Source: Paenibacillus pabuli
Lineage (GTDB): Bacteria > Bacillota > Bacilli > Paenibacillales > Paenibacillaceae
Assembly: GCF_023101145.1 (NCBI RefSeq)
Contig: NZ_CP073714.1
Coordinates: 6,386,001 to 6,450,000, forward strand
Direction: 5' to 3'
Length of the DNA stretch: 64,000 nucleotides
Shown here piece by piece: positions 28,828-37,799 of the stretch. The position numbers and the translations under genes were made by a program. Position 1 is the first letter of the stretch. Every line of letters starts with the position of its first letter. The notes beneath the pieces were generated by a model, which saw only the letters and a list, made by a program, of their open reading frames with translations, made no database searches and was not told the DNA's origin.

Positions 28828-29709
28828 CTATTCCTCAATCCAATAGCGGATTTCCCGTCCATCTCCTCCTATAAAGGATGGCCATCCTGCCGATTCTTTT
28901 ACAATAGAACGAAATACCAGTTTACGAAGGATGAGCGGCAAATCCTCCCGCACAAATCTCAGCTGTGGATGGTGGACAAGTTCATCCATACTCCACGGTT
29001 CTCTTCGACTCCCAAGCACACGCAGAAGTAATCCGGAGCAATCGCTCATTTTGGACATCACTGAGAATTCACATGCAAGCAGTACAAGCTCGACTCTCTG
29101 TTCCAGTGTCTCCGAACTTACTGTAAGCTCCTGATAGAGCTTCCACAAAGCACGATCCAAACTCTGCACATGTGTCCAGACGGCATGATCCGGGTAGATC
29201 CCCTGTTCAATTAGTACAATTCTAGCCCAGTTCCCTAGAGCCTCAAGTACATTGTAATAGGCATCAACAACATGGCCCTCTTGAATGTAACGTTTGGCTT
29301 CCACGTACATTTTCAAAAAACTGGCGAATTCATGCAGCAGCTTTTGCTCACGCAATTCGGTTCCAAAAGCAGATAGTTCCTCTCGCAAAGCGCTTAAGGC
29401 ATTACCCGCTTCCCAAATGATCTCACCTTCAATGAGGCACTGCATGATGTTATTGTTATCCCCCGTAATTACACTGCTCTGCAGCTCATGACGGCTGATA
29501 TAGATCATTTGATAACGAAGATCACCATATTTGTAGTGTCCAACTTTGGATATCAACTGGTCGGTATTATGAACAACGAGTACAAGCAATTCAAAATCCT
29601 GGATTAGGGAGCCGTGGAATCGCTCTCCCGGGCGGGAATAAGCGATAGCCCCAACTGCCCCTGTCTCTTCCGACTGTTCGGACAAAAAAGCAAGGTTCTT
29701 TAGTTCCAC
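28828..29709 (-). CDS. ygxA: YgxA-like nucleotidyltransferase-related protein
   Basis: The protein (293 residues from a GTG codon) has an N-terminal nucleotidyltransferase-like fold (GAVGAIAYSRPG...DFELLVLVV, where the usual catalytic DxD is reduced to DFE) and a helical middle and C-terminal part. It matches the family represented by YgxA, which lies next to rrnD in B. subtilis as it does here. GGAGGG lies 4-5 bases before the GTG; the ATG at 29730 has no site. The biochemical role is unknown. Confidence 0.82.
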   Translation of the reverse strand: MELKNLAFLSEQSEETGAVGAIAYSRPGERFHGSLIQDFELLVLVVHNTDQLISKVGHYKYGDLRYQMIYISRHELQSSVITGDNNNIMQCLIEGEIIWEAGNALSALREELSAFGTELREQKLLHEFASFLKMYVEAKRYIQEGHVVDAYYNVLEALGNWARIVLIEQGIYPDHAVWTHVQSLDRALWKLYQELTVSSETLEQRVELVLLACEFSVMSKMSDCSGLLLRVLGSRREPWSMDELVHHPQLRFVREDLPLILRKLVFRSIVKESAGWPSFIGGDGREIRYWIEE

Positions 29710-29831
29710 GATTCCCTCCATACAATTCATGGCAGATAAGCGCCAAGTCAGTTATAATGTAATTCTACATGCAGGCTGAAGTTTCCTTCTTATCCAGGTC
29801 CGATACTACTCATACGATAGGAGCATTTTTC

Positions 29832-30230
29832 ATGATTTTCAAATCAGCAAAAATTAATGCTTTTCGCACTTGGGGACTACTGCTTACCATGCTCGGCATG
29901 GGCCTAATGGTACTGGGAACTGCCGGAATTGTGTTCTGGGGACACGCGGGCAAAGTATTTGCCGCTGTGGGACTCGTCATCGGCCTGATTGCCATGATGG
30001 CTAGTCTGGCTATTTATTTCTGGGCTGGCATGCTTTCCACAAGCGCAGTACAAGTGGACTGTCCGGAATGTGGCAAGTTAACCAAAATGCTCGGCAAGAC
30101 AGATCGTTGTATGTTCTGTCACACCATCCTTACCCTGGACCCTAATCAGGCCAATACAACCAGTTCACAACTGAAAGCGCATTCCACGTCTCCTTCCGAC
30201 ACAGATCATGGCATAAGTTCCAACAGCTAG
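29832..30230 (+). CDS. ygzB: YgzB-family membrane protein (DUF2614)
   Basis: The 132-residue protein has two membrane spans (about residues 14-36 and 43-67) and then a zinc-ribbon-like segment with two Cys pairs, CPEC and CMFC, followed by a Ser/Thr-rich tail. It matches the YgzB/DUF2614 family, which neighbours perR and ygxA in Bacillus. AGGAG lies 8 bases before the chosen ATG; a longer frame from 29769 lacks a site. The function is unknown. Confidence 0.87.
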   Translation: MIFKSAKINAFRTWGLLLTMLGMGLMVLGTAGIVFWGHAGKVFAAVGLVIGLIAMMASLAIYFWAGMLSTSAVQVDCPECGKLTKMLGKTDRCMFCHTILTLDPNQANTTSSQLKAHSTSPSDTDHGISSNS

Positions 30231-30270
30231 ATGTACTTTTCATCAACTTTTCATCCAAGTCCAGAGACAG

Positions 30271-30305
30271 AAAAAAGGCCCGGTATCTTCACCGGTCCTT
30301 TTTTT
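30271..30305 (+). terminator. Intrinsic terminator of ygzB
   Basis: AAAGGCCCGGT pairs with ACCGGTCCTTT (one mismatch) around ATCTTC, ending in seven T residues. Confidence 0.9.
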
Positions 30306-30364
30306 GAATTTCAGATAGACTTTTAAATTAATTAATATATAAGTTCAAAAGAGCTATTTCATGT

Positions 30365-32095
30365 TTATTTCGAATACCCTGCGTGTTTTAACGTCTCCCA
30401 TGCCGATGCATCGGCGAAGCTTCGATTCCATGCAGCTACTCCACCCAATTTCAACGAAGCAACCAAATCAACGCGTGCCTGAAGTGAAACGGCATCTTCT
30501 ATCCAGATTTTCTTGGTTGTCCCATCTTCGGCATACTCCACATAATTCTGTCCGCTTTGTTTATCCAGAACAGGTTTAAGTTTCTTTTCCTTGATCAGGT
30601 CTGTGACGGTGCTCATGCCTACCGCTTTGGAAGACACTTTCAATTCTCCTTGATCATTGGTCTCTTCCGTCCAGATTCGAGTATATAGCGGCACAGCCAT
30701 AATCAATTTGTTCGATGGTACTTCATCCTCTTCCAGGATCCGTCTCATAGAAGACTCGGTCCAAGGAAGCGAGGCAACCGAACCAGCCTTTGGACTCGCA
30801 GCCCAATGCTCGTCATACGCCATAACGACAATATAATCGGCAAAAGAGCCTAACGAGCGACGATCCAGAAAAGCAGACCACATCTCACTGTTCGATTTCG
30901 GCGTCACATCAACCGAGAGCATCAAACCATGAATGCGCGCCATCGCTTTGATTTCGCGGACAAATTGAGTGATATTCGGTCCATCGTCTGTATAGACGTT
31001 CTCAAAATCAATGTTAATGCCGTCCAAATGATAAGTCTGTGCATACTCCAGCATCTGCTCAATTATATGTGTACGCGTCTCGTACGAGGCCACGGCCTCT
31101 TTCGTTATATCCGGATCAAAGCTGTTATCCATTAGGCCCCACACTTCCATGCCAGAACGGTGAGCCCAGTTAACGTATGCCTTATCCCCTTTACTTTTTA
31201 CGTTGCCTTGTCCATCTGTAATATGGAACCACGTGGGGCTGACCACATTAACTCCAGGCATCTTGCCGATCGAAGCCACATCAGGCTGTCGATTGTATAC
31301 GGCTTCCCAAACCAGATTCACCGGTTTATTCTGCCACTTTTTCTCCGCAGCGGTCAGAGTGAATTTGGGCTTGTCCAGTTCCCTTTTCTCCGTAAGAGTG
31401 ACATATTTATTAGCCACATAACCTGCATAACCATTATCCAACTGCACAAAGCTCTGATCCTCACCTGTCTGCCATACCCTCACTCGTACATCCTGCTTCA
31501 TATCGGCAATAATCGGAGAAGACTCTCCTCCGCGCTTGTACAACGGAACCGTTTTGTCCGTCTTGGAAGACAATGTATCAATCTCTGCATACTGAATGGT
31601 GTCACCTCCACGCATCAGCAGCACGGCACCCGTTGTTGCATCTTCCTGTACAGCTATACCGTATACTTCTTTCAGAGGTTTGAGCGGAATATAAGCCTCT
31701 CCCCCAACCACCTCCGGTTTAACCGTCATGGGATAATCGCGATGATTAAGTTCCGCCTTTGTACTGCCTTCCTTCATATGGAGCACTCGCTGCGGTGTTG
31801 CAATAATGATATCTCCTGTGTCAGCCTCATAACGTATTCCAGAATCAACCGCCTCTTGCAGCACCGATACAGGCAGCTTAAGCTGATCTCCCGTTCCTGA
31901 AGCTTCCTCATCCATCAGTTGTCCGTCCACAAAAATAGGTTGATTCATGCCAATCCAGTCGGGGTCTTCGTGAATCTGATTAAGCCAAACATTCGTTATT
32001 AGCCAATAAGCACCGCCTGCGACAACACAGGCAGTCAAAAATCCAGGCCAGAACGAGCGGCGCTTCTGACGTGTGTATCTGCTTTTTCTACTCAA
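30365..32095 (-). CDS. GH18-family glycoside hydrolase with CuAO-N-like and SH3-like domains
   Basis: The protein (576 residues) has a membrane anchor near residues 17-37, a copper-amine-oxidase-N-like domain (about 70-165), an SH3-like domain (about 180-236, with YAGYVANKYV), and a GH18 catalytic domain from about 260 to the end. The GH18 motif DGINIDFE is at about 358-365, with Glu365 as proton donor. Related proteins such as YaaH and CwlX act on spore or cell-wall peptidoglycan N-acetylglucosamine. The start is probably TTG at 32095, 7 bases after GGAGG; the ATG at 32116 lies upstream of that site. Confidence 0.88.
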   Translation of the reverse strand: MSRKSRYTRQKRRSFWPGFLTACVVAGGAYWLITNVWLNQIHEDPDWIGMNQPIFVDGQLMDEEASGTGDQLKLPVSVLQEAVDSGIRYEADTGDIIIATPQRVLHMKEGSTKAELNHRDYPMTVKPEVVGGEAYIPLKPLKEVYGIAVQEDATTGAVLLMRGGDTIQYAEIDTLSSKTDKTVPLYKRGGESSPIIADMKQDVRVRVWQTGEDQSFVQLDNGYAGYVANKYVTLTEKRELDKPKFTLTAAEKKWQNKPVNLVWEAVYNRQPDVASIGKMPGVNVVSPTWFHITDGQGNVKSKGDKAYVNWAHRSGMEVWGLMDNSFDPDITKEAVASYETRTHIIEQMLEYAQTYHLDGINIDFENVYTDDGPNITQFVREIKAMARIHGLMLSVDVTPKSNSEMWSAFLDRRSLGSFADYIVVMAYDEHWAASPKAGSVASLPWTESSMRRILEEDEVPSNKLIMAVPLYTRIWTEETNDQGELKVSSKAVGMSTVTDLIKEKKLKPVLDKQSGQNYVEYAEDGTTKKIWIEDAVSLQARVDLVASLKLGGVAAWNRSFADASAWETLKHAGYSK

Positions 32096-32240
32096 ACGTC
32101 TACCTCCGTTAATCATGCTGAAACATGAAATAGCTAATTTGCTGAGACTATATAGACTATATACATTCTATCGTCCTAAAAACAAAAAACGTGAAGAATC
32201 CAAACTGAATTCTGCACGTTAATATTGTAATTCAACTCTC

Positions 32241-32663
32241 TTAATCCCTGCAACTTTTACAAACGCCGTATACTTCCAGTCGGTGACCATGTACTTCAAA
32301 ACCTGTACTTGACTCCGCCTGGAGCTCCACGCTTTTTAGCGAAGGATAACTAAAATCTTCAATTTTGCCGCATTTATCACAGATAACATGGTAATGATCC
32401 GTCACATTGGCATCGAAGCGACTTGAGTTATCTCCGTATGTCAACTCCCGGACCATGCCCGCTTCCAGAAACATCTTCAAATTGTTATATACAGTCGCCA
32501 CGCTCATACTGGGAAACTGGGGTTCAAGCGCACGGTAAATTTCATCGGCTGTCGGATGCCCCATGGATTCCATCAAATAGTTCAATATGGCATGACGCTG
32601 GGGTGTAATACGGACACCGGTCGTTTTCAGATGCTCCAACGCATGTTGGACACGTGTTGCCAT
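32241..32663 (-). CDS. perR: Peroxide-responsive repressor PerR (Fur family)
   Basis: The protein (140 residues from MATRVQ) has an N-terminal winged helix (RITPQRHAILNYL...TADEIYRALE...SVATVYNNLK) and a C-terminal dimer domain with the regulatory-metal ligands H in MGHPT, and D and H residues in RFDANVTDHYH. The structural zinc site is CDKCG plus CKSC. These ligands match PerR rather than Fur. PerR senses H2O2 by metal-catalysed histidine oxidation and represses peroxide defence genes. Its neighbours ygzB and ygxA match the B. subtilis perR locus. A GGTGGG site precedes the chosen ATG. Confidence 0.93.
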   Translation of the reverse strand: MATRVQHALEHLKTTGVRITPQRHAILNYLMESMGHPTADEIYRALEPQFPSMSVATVYNNLKMFLEAGMVRELTYGDNSSRFDANVTDHYHVICDKCGKIEDFSYPSLKSVELQAESSTGFEVHGHRLEVYGVCKSCRD

Positions 32664-32800
32664 AAAACCCACCGCCTTACCTTTCATTACTCTGCAAAGA
32701 CAGAATGTGTAATCACAGTTTCTCTTTAATCAGAGTTGATCATCGGCCGGAACAGCGACATTACACTTGCCCCGCCGTGTAACCTTGCCAGTTTATATTT

Positions 32801-32830
32801 ATTGTACGGCGATTGCAAGTTTATTGTCAA
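32801..32830 (-). promoter_or_regulatory. SigA promoter of perR
   Basis: On the minus strand, TTGACA (32825-32830) and TACAAT (32801-32806) are 18 bases apart. The leader is about 130 bases. ACTTGC (32765-32770) and GCAAGT (32815-32820), with GCCGT/ACGGC inside, flank the -10 region. I did not find a clear PerR box. Confidence 0.7.
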
Positions 32831-32838
32831 CGCGTCAG

Positions 32839-34239
32839 TCAGGGAACTTCGGATGTTTGGTCTTGGGAATTCTGTCCGTCTTCGGTCATTTGTTCCAAGC
32901 CATCAGCCGTATCTTCCGACTCCAGTGAATTTGTTCCAACAGGAGGCACTTCAGGATTACGATCAATAGTGAGGTCGCTGTTTCCCTCGACTTTAACCGT
33001 ATACTCTCCTTCACCAAGCTGGCCCTCAATCGTTTTATTCTTCACTGTAAACGGCAGATCCGTTTGCAAATCTCCATAACTGCTGGAGCCACTTAGGCTA
33101 TAATCTCCCCGCTCCGGAAGCAGAATGTTAATAGCCCCTACAGCGCTATAAACGTCCCAGTCACCGCCTACTTTGGAAGATACAATGCTTATACTGCCAT
33201 TGAGGGATTGAGCCTTGAGTGCCAAACTTGCGCCATCTACATTGATATTTCCGTTTCTGGTGTCCGCTGTAATCTCTCCCACGGAGTCCGTGATGCTAAT
33301 ACTTCCGACTTGTGTAGTCAAATTCACATTTCCGGAGACCCCACGGGCCTTCATGTCCCCTCGATTACTGTTCAAGTCTACATTTCCGATCGCATTGGCC
33401 ACAATGACATCACCATTCAGTGTTTTACCGGAAATATCACCTACGGCGTTCGTAATTCGTATACGTCCGTTTCCTGTCTCGGCCAAAATGGTACTAATGG
33501 CTTCCGGACGATTCAACAATATGGCTCCATTGGATGTACGAATATCGAGATTGAAGCGACGATCATCCGGAATCGTTATGGTGATATTCATCCGCGGCTG
33601 TGTTTTTTCGTTCTCTCCATATGTTTTGCCTGTTGTCTTAATATGAATCACTTTTGTACCATCCGTCTCAACAAATGAAGCGTCCGCCACTGCTTTGGCC
33701 TGTACTTCGGTTGTCTGATCTACCCAAACTACGGTGCGTACCTCAATCTCTTCCGTATCCCCACGCTGTACGGAGATATCCCCGTTTACTCCCTCAACAA
33801 CAAGGTCCGAGGTCTCCATGCCCACAGGTACCCGAATTGTGCCCTTATCTTCCATGTATCCTGCTGCCTGACTATAGTCCATGGATGCTGCTCCCAGATT
33901 AAGACTTACCCTGTTCCACAGATGCATGTAGTGATCCTGCTCCGTAACGATAAATACAGAAGCCGTCAGCAGAAGGGCTGACAGGATACCTTTCGCATCG
34001 GGCCTGAAGCGCATTTTAATTTTCTCACTCTGGTTGTCTGGAGCTGCAGTCCATCTTCTACGTGTCACTAAGAATAACAGTATGTATTCCACACCTAACA
34101 CAACGAGCAAGAGGGGCCACCAATCGACCATCTCATATACATAGTCCGTTCCCCACCGTTTATCCAAAATCAACAGCAGACCGACAGCTATGATTAAAGC
34201 GGCAGCTGTGTAGCGGCCGACCCGGACTTTACGGTTCAT
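32839..34239 (-). CDS. DUF4097 beta-strand-repeat protein with membrane anchor
   Basis: The protein (466 residues from MNRKVRVG) has three membrane spans in residues 8-100 and then a long DUF4097-type right-handed beta region with recurring G-I-xxxN-xG-I/V and N-GDI/NGN units (for example TGNGRIRITNAVGDISGKTLNGDVIV). The tail is acidic. Such proteins resemble LiaF-type and adhesin-like domains found in envelope-stress loci. An AAGGAGGG site precedes the ATG. It starts 25 bases after the upstream membrane gene and is likely co-transcribed. The function is unknown. Confidence 0.83.
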   Translation of the reverse strand: MNRKVRVGRYTAAALIIAVGLLLILDKRWGTDYVYEMVDWWPLLLVVLGVEYILLFLVTRRRWTAAPDNQSEKIKMRFRPDAKGILSALLLTASVFIVTEQDHYMHLWNRVSLNLGAASMDYSQAAGYMEDKGTIRVPVGMETSDLVVEGVNGDISVQRGDTEEIEVRTVVWVDQTTEVQAKAVADASFVETDGTKVIHIKTTGKTYGENEKTQPRMNITITIPDDRRFNLDIRTSNGAILLNRPEAISTILAETGNGRIRITNAVGDISGKTLNGDVIVANAIGNVDLNSNRGDMKARGVSGNVNLTTQVGSISITDSVGEITADTRNGNINVDGASLALKAQSLNGSISIVSSKVGGDWDVYSAVGAINILLPERGDYSLSGSSSYGDLQTDLPFTVKNKTIEGQLGEGEYTVKVEGNSDLTIDRNPEVPPVGTNSLESEDTADGLEQMTEDGQNSQDQTSEVP

Positions 34240-34264
34240 GGCTATCCCTCCTTGATAGTTCAAA

Positions 34265-34858
34265 CTAGATTTTCTTCTTCCGAAGCATGACCCAAATTTC
34301 CCGTCCGAAAAGGATTAGTCCTCCTGCGATCATAAGAACAGCAAAAGTATATCCACCGTACACAGCGATTAGCTCTTTAAACCAACGCGGTTTACGAAAG
34401 AACAATACCAGCAAGGATCCTCCTACAATCAGAAGCAGTCCAAACGAAATACCTTTTTCCCAAACCATCATGGCTTCCCCAGCCGAACGTTCATTAGGGG
34501 TGGGCTTGTCCAAGCTATTGTGAGTAACCGCTCTTTTTCTGCGCATCATCACCCAATCCGCAGATTGTAATACGTCAAATACATTGTAAAAGTATATTAC
34601 CGGAATAAACATTGCCAGCAGGATAAGCAATGGTACATTGATCTGTATTCCAATGGATGAGAAGTACAAGAGTGCTGACAGGTCCAGAAGCACAAGCATC
34701 ATGAAGGTCAGACCTCTCATGTATAATCGAAGGTAGACGTGACCCAGACCAGGAATAACCGCACTTAGTAACCCGGCAATAAACTTGTGAGTCCGATATC
34801 GGACAGGTTTTCCTCGCGTTTCGCTGGAATTATTGTTCGATTGCTGTTTCCGTTTCAT
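34265..34858 (-). CDS. Multi-span membrane protein of unknown function
   Basis: The 197-residue protein has a basic N-terminus, a TM2-like segment (FIAGLLSAVIPGLGHVYLRLYMRG), three further hydrophobic segments up to about residue 95, a cytoplasmic loop, and two C-terminal spans. It is the first gene of a two-gene unit with the DUF4097 protein. The pairing suggests a membrane partner for that protein, perhaps in envelope sensing. No specific family was recognised beyond the PGLGHVY motif. Confidence 0.75.
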   Translation of the reverse strand: MKRKQQSNNNSSETRGKPVRYRTHKFIAGLLSAVIPGLGHVYLRLYMRGLTFMMLVLLDLSALLYFSSIGIQINVPLLILLAMFIPVIYFYNVFDVLQSADWVMMRRKRAVTHNSLDKPTPNERSAGEAMMVWEKGISFGLLLIVGGSLLVLFFRKPRWFKELIAVYGGYTFAVLMIAGGLILFGREIWVMLRKKKI

Positions 34859-34960
34859 ATACGACTCCTTCCTTCCGGGTTAACATTCCCGCTCTTCATG
34901 CATTTGGTTAGATAGTACCCTAAAGAGCCGGGAGAGTAACTGGAAGAAATATGGTTATGA

Positions 34961-34997
34961 GCAAAAACCCTCCGGCACTAAAGGCCTCAGAGGGTTT
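34961..34997 (-). terminator. Intrinsic terminator of the mgtC-like gene
   Basis: AAACCCTC (34965-34972) pairs with GAGGGTTT (34990-34997), with an inner stem. The minus strand runs on into T residues. Confidence 0.85.
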
Positions 34998-35004
34998 AAT
35001 TCAT

Positions 35005-35715
35005 TTATTCGACCGACACTTTCGTTACATGTTCCCACTGTCTTAACTTGGTTACAAGCTGCACTGCACTGAATTCATGTGGCATGTAAACATGCAGCAC
35101 AATTTCAATTTTGCGTTCAACGGATATCATTTCTGCATAAGCCAAATCCTGCTCATTCACCGTTATTTTACGGATTTTAATCTTCTCCTGCTCCATAAAT
35201 GAAGATACCTGTTCCAGAAAACCGGGATCAGACAAGGTGTGAAGCGTAACCACATGCAGTTTGTTTCCCCGTATATACCTGAGCTCCAGCTTATTGAATA
35301 CCCAGAGATTAAGTAACACCAAAGCCGTTGACACGATGGAGGCAAAAAAGAACCCCGCGCCTGTGGCCAGTCCTATGGCCGCCACAACCCAAATTGAAGC
35401 TGCCGTTGTGAGTCCGGTAATTGACTTGCCTGTAAAAAGAATCGTGCCCGCTCCCAGAAAACCAACGCCGGTAATAACAGCTGTAGCGAGACGTGCCGGA
35501 TCAATCCTTACGTTTAATTCATTTGCAAAATCTTTAAAGCCATAAACAGACAACATCATAATAAGTGCAGATCCAAGACATACCAGAATATGGGTACGCA
35601 AACCAGCGGCGTGATTGGAACGCTCCCGCTCCAGGCCTACAAGCCCTCCAAGCAGCATAGCCAGTAATAATCGTAATAAAATGTGCCACTCATCTATTAA
35701 CCAGGGATTGCCCAA
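35005..35715 (-). CDS. MgtC/SapB-family membrane protein
   Basis: The 236-residue protein has the MgtC membrane domain (residues about 10-145): LLLAMLLGGLVGLERERS..AAGLRTHILVCLGSALIM, a conserved GVGFLGAGTI, and GLTTAASIWVVAAIGLA. A C-terminal ACT-like domain follows (about 150-236). MgtC proteins affect Mg2+ starvation survival and F1Fo ATPase activity in some pathogens; in Firmicutes the role is unclear. It is a single-gene unit. Confidence 0.9.
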   Translation of the reverse strand: MGNPWLIDEWHILLRLLLAMLLGGLVGLERERSNHAAGLRTHILVCLGSALIMMLSVYGFKDFANELNVRIDPARLATAVITGVGFLGAGTILFTGKSITGLTTAASIWVVAAIGLATGAGFFFASIVSTALVLLNLWVFNKLELRYIRGNKLHVVTLHTLSDPGFLEQVSSFMEQEKIKIRKITVNEQDLAYAEMISVERKIEIVLHVYMPHEFSAVQLVTKLRQWEHVTKVSVE

Positions 35716-35748
35716 AGCCGGTATTCCTCCTCCAAGTTGTTCACATCA

Positions 35749-36213
35749 TTAATCTTTATTCTTATGAAATGTCGTTAATTCCACTCCGGGTGCAATTTGT
35801 ACAACTTCCACGGGCTCAAAACCAAATTTGGTATACAATTTCACGGCTGGTTGATTCAACGTTCCTGTAGAAACGATATACCGCGGAAGATTGGGATGCT
35901 GTTTAAATACATGCATCATCAAGGCAGCAGCAATTCCTTTACGGAAATGGTCTGGGTGTACCATCATTCGCGTGATTGTTGATGTATTAATCTCTTCCTC
36001 ATCCACGGCAACCGCACCAAGCAATTCACCGTCCGTGTCCAGATAGCCATAGAAGTTCTCTCCACAATTTTGCAGTGTCTCCATCGTATCCATTAAAGGT
36101 GGAATTTCCTGAAACCCGATGATTTCCGCTTCAAGCCGATAGGCCACATGCTGTAAGCGCCAGAGCAGACCTACCATCTCCACATCGTTTAATGACAAAG
36201 ATTGAATCTTCAT
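35749..36213 (-). CDS. GNAT-family N-acetyltransferase
   Basis: The protein (154 residues from MKIQSLSL) has the GNAT pattern: strand GELLGAVAVDEEE, acetyl-CoA-binding ITRMMVHPDHFRKGIAAALMMHV (a V-x-x-x-R/Q-x-G-I/A variant), and NQPAVKLYTKFGFEPV at the end. It transfers acetyl from acetyl-CoA to an unknown amine. AGGA lies close to the chosen ATG; a longer frame begins nine codons upstream without a site. It is close to, but separate from, the mgtC-like gene. Confidence 0.88.
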   Translation of the reverse strand: MKIQSLSLNDVEMVGLLWRLQHVAYRLEAEIIGFQEIPPLMDTMETLQNCGENFYGYLDTDGELLGAVAVDEEEINTSTITRMMVHPDHFRKGIAAALMMHVFKQHPNLPRYIVSTGTLNQPAVKLYTKFGFEPVEVVQIAPGVELTTFHKNKD

Positions 36214-36276
36214 ACCTTCCTCATCTCCTTCGTACATCACTGAACCAGGACAACGAAATCAAATCTGTACCCCTAA

Positions 36277-36311
36277 CACAAAAAGAGGCTGTCACAGGGA
36301 CGAGCCTCTTT
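36277..36311 (-). terminator. Intrinsic terminator of gatCAB
   Basis: AAAGAGGCT (36282-36290) pairs perfectly with AGCCTCTTT (36303-36311); the minus strand then has TTTTTG. Confidence 0.9.
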
Positions 36312-36333
36312 CTGTCCGGCCTGACCGGATGGA

Positions 36334-37773
36334 TTAGCGGTTCAGTACATCTGTAAGCAGTTGATTGGCTAGGCCTGGATTGGCTTTGCCTTTGCTTTCT
36401 TTCATGACTTGACCAACAAGGAAGCCAATGGCCTTCTGCTTGCCCGCCTTGTAATCTTCCACGGATTGCGGGTTGTTCGCAACAACCTGCTCCACAATGG
36501 CAAGAATGGCACCTGAGTCACTAATCTGGACCAGACCTTTTTCTTCAACGATTTGTTGAGGAAGCTTGCCGCTCTCCAGCATTTCCTTAAATACCGTTTT
36601 GGCGATTTTACTATTAATTGTACCTTTTTCAAGCAGCCCAATCATCTCACCAAGACCTTGTCCAGTCAGTGGCACCTGAGTTACTTCCAGGTTACTGGTG
36701 TTCAAATATCCCAGCAAATCGCCCATGATCCAGTTGGATACGGCTTTTGCATCTTTGGTGTATTTCAGACTGTCTTCAAAAAGATCTGCTACAGCTTTAG
36801 AAGAGGTGATAACCTCCGCATCGTAACTAGGCAATCCATAATCCGCAGTATAACGGGCTTTACGCTCGTCCGGAAGCTCCGGTATGGAAGCTCTGATCCG
36901 TTCTTTCCAGGCTGCATCGATATGCAGCTTCACCAAGTCCGGGTCCGGGAAATAACGATAGTCATGCGCCTGCTCTTTACCACGCATCGACAGTGTTTTC
37001 CCTTGAGCTTCATCCCAGCGACGAGTTTCCTGAACTACTTCACCGCCGTCATCCAGGATCTCAGCCTGACGGAACTGCTCATATTCCAGACCACGCTGAA
37101 CGCCGCGGAAGGAGTTCATGTTCTTCAGTTCCGCTCTTGTTCCCAGCTTCTCCTGTCCATGTGGACGCAAACTAATGTTGGCATCACAGCGCAGTGAGCC
37201 CTCTTCCATCTTCACGTCGGATACATCACAGTACTGCATGATTGCACGCAATTTTTCCAGGTATGCACGAGCTTCTTCCGGAGAAGAAATCTCAGGTTCA
37301 GACACAATTTCCACCAGCGGGGTACCCACACGGTTGAAATCGACCAAGGAAGCATAGCCGCCGTCAACGTGGGTAAGCTTCCCTGCATCTTCTTCCAAAT
37401 GAAGACGCGTAATGCCGATTCGCTTCGTTTCACCGTTGACTTCAATATCGATCCAGCCGTTCTCACCGATCGGTTGATCGAATTGTGAAATCTGATAAGC
37501 TTTTGGTGAATCGGGGTAGAAGTAGTTTTTGCGGTCAAACTTGCTGACATCCGCAATGGTGCAATTAAGAGCCATGGCTGCTTTCATCGCATAATCTACA
37601 GCTTGGCGATTCAATACAGGCAATACGCCTGGATGTCCGAGACAGACCGGACACGTGTGTGTATTGGGCGGAGCTCCAAAGGCAGTGGAGCAGCCGCAAA
37701 AGATTTTGGAGTTTGTATGCAACTCGACATGGACTTCAAGTCCAACGACCGTTTCATATTTAGATGCGGACAT
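36334..37773 (-). CDS. gatB: Asp-tRNA(Asn)/Glu-tRNA(Gln) amidotransferase subunit B
   Basis: GatB binds the mischarged tRNA and activates the carboxylate in the amidotransferase reaction. The 479-residue protein begins with YETVVGLEVHVEL and has the zinc-site cysteines CGCST and HTCPVCLG, the DRKNYFYPDSPKAYQIS signature, and a C-terminal YqeY-like helical tail (KAIGFLVGQVMKESKGKANP). GGAGGAA precedes the ATG. It is the last gene of the gatCAB operon, 26 bases after gatA. Confidence 0.96.
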   Translation of the reverse strand: MSASKYETVVGLEVHVELHTNSKIFCGCSTAFGAPPNTHTCPVCLGHPGVLPVLNRQAVDYAMKAAMALNCTIADVSKFDRKNYFYPDSPKAYQISQFDQPIGENGWIDIEVNGETKRIGITRLHLEEDAGKLTHVDGGYASLVDFNRVGTPLVEIVSEPEISSPEEARAYLEKLRAIMQYCDVSDVKMEEGSLRCDANISLRPHGQEKLGTRAELKNMNSFRGVQRGLEYEQFRQAEILDDGGEVVQETRRWDEAQGKTLSMRGKEQAHDYRYFPDPDLVKLHIDAAWKERIRASIPELPDERKARYTADYGLPSYDAEVITSSKAVADLFEDSLKYTKDAKAVSNWIMGDLLGYLNTSNLEVTQVPLTGQGLGEMIGLLEKGTINSKIAKTVFKEMLESGKLPQQIVEEKGLVQISDSGAILAIVEQVVANNPQSVEDYKAGKQKAIGFLVGQVMKESKGKANPGLANQLLTDVLNR

Positions 37774-37799
37774 TTCTATATTCCTCCGTTCCGGGCAGT

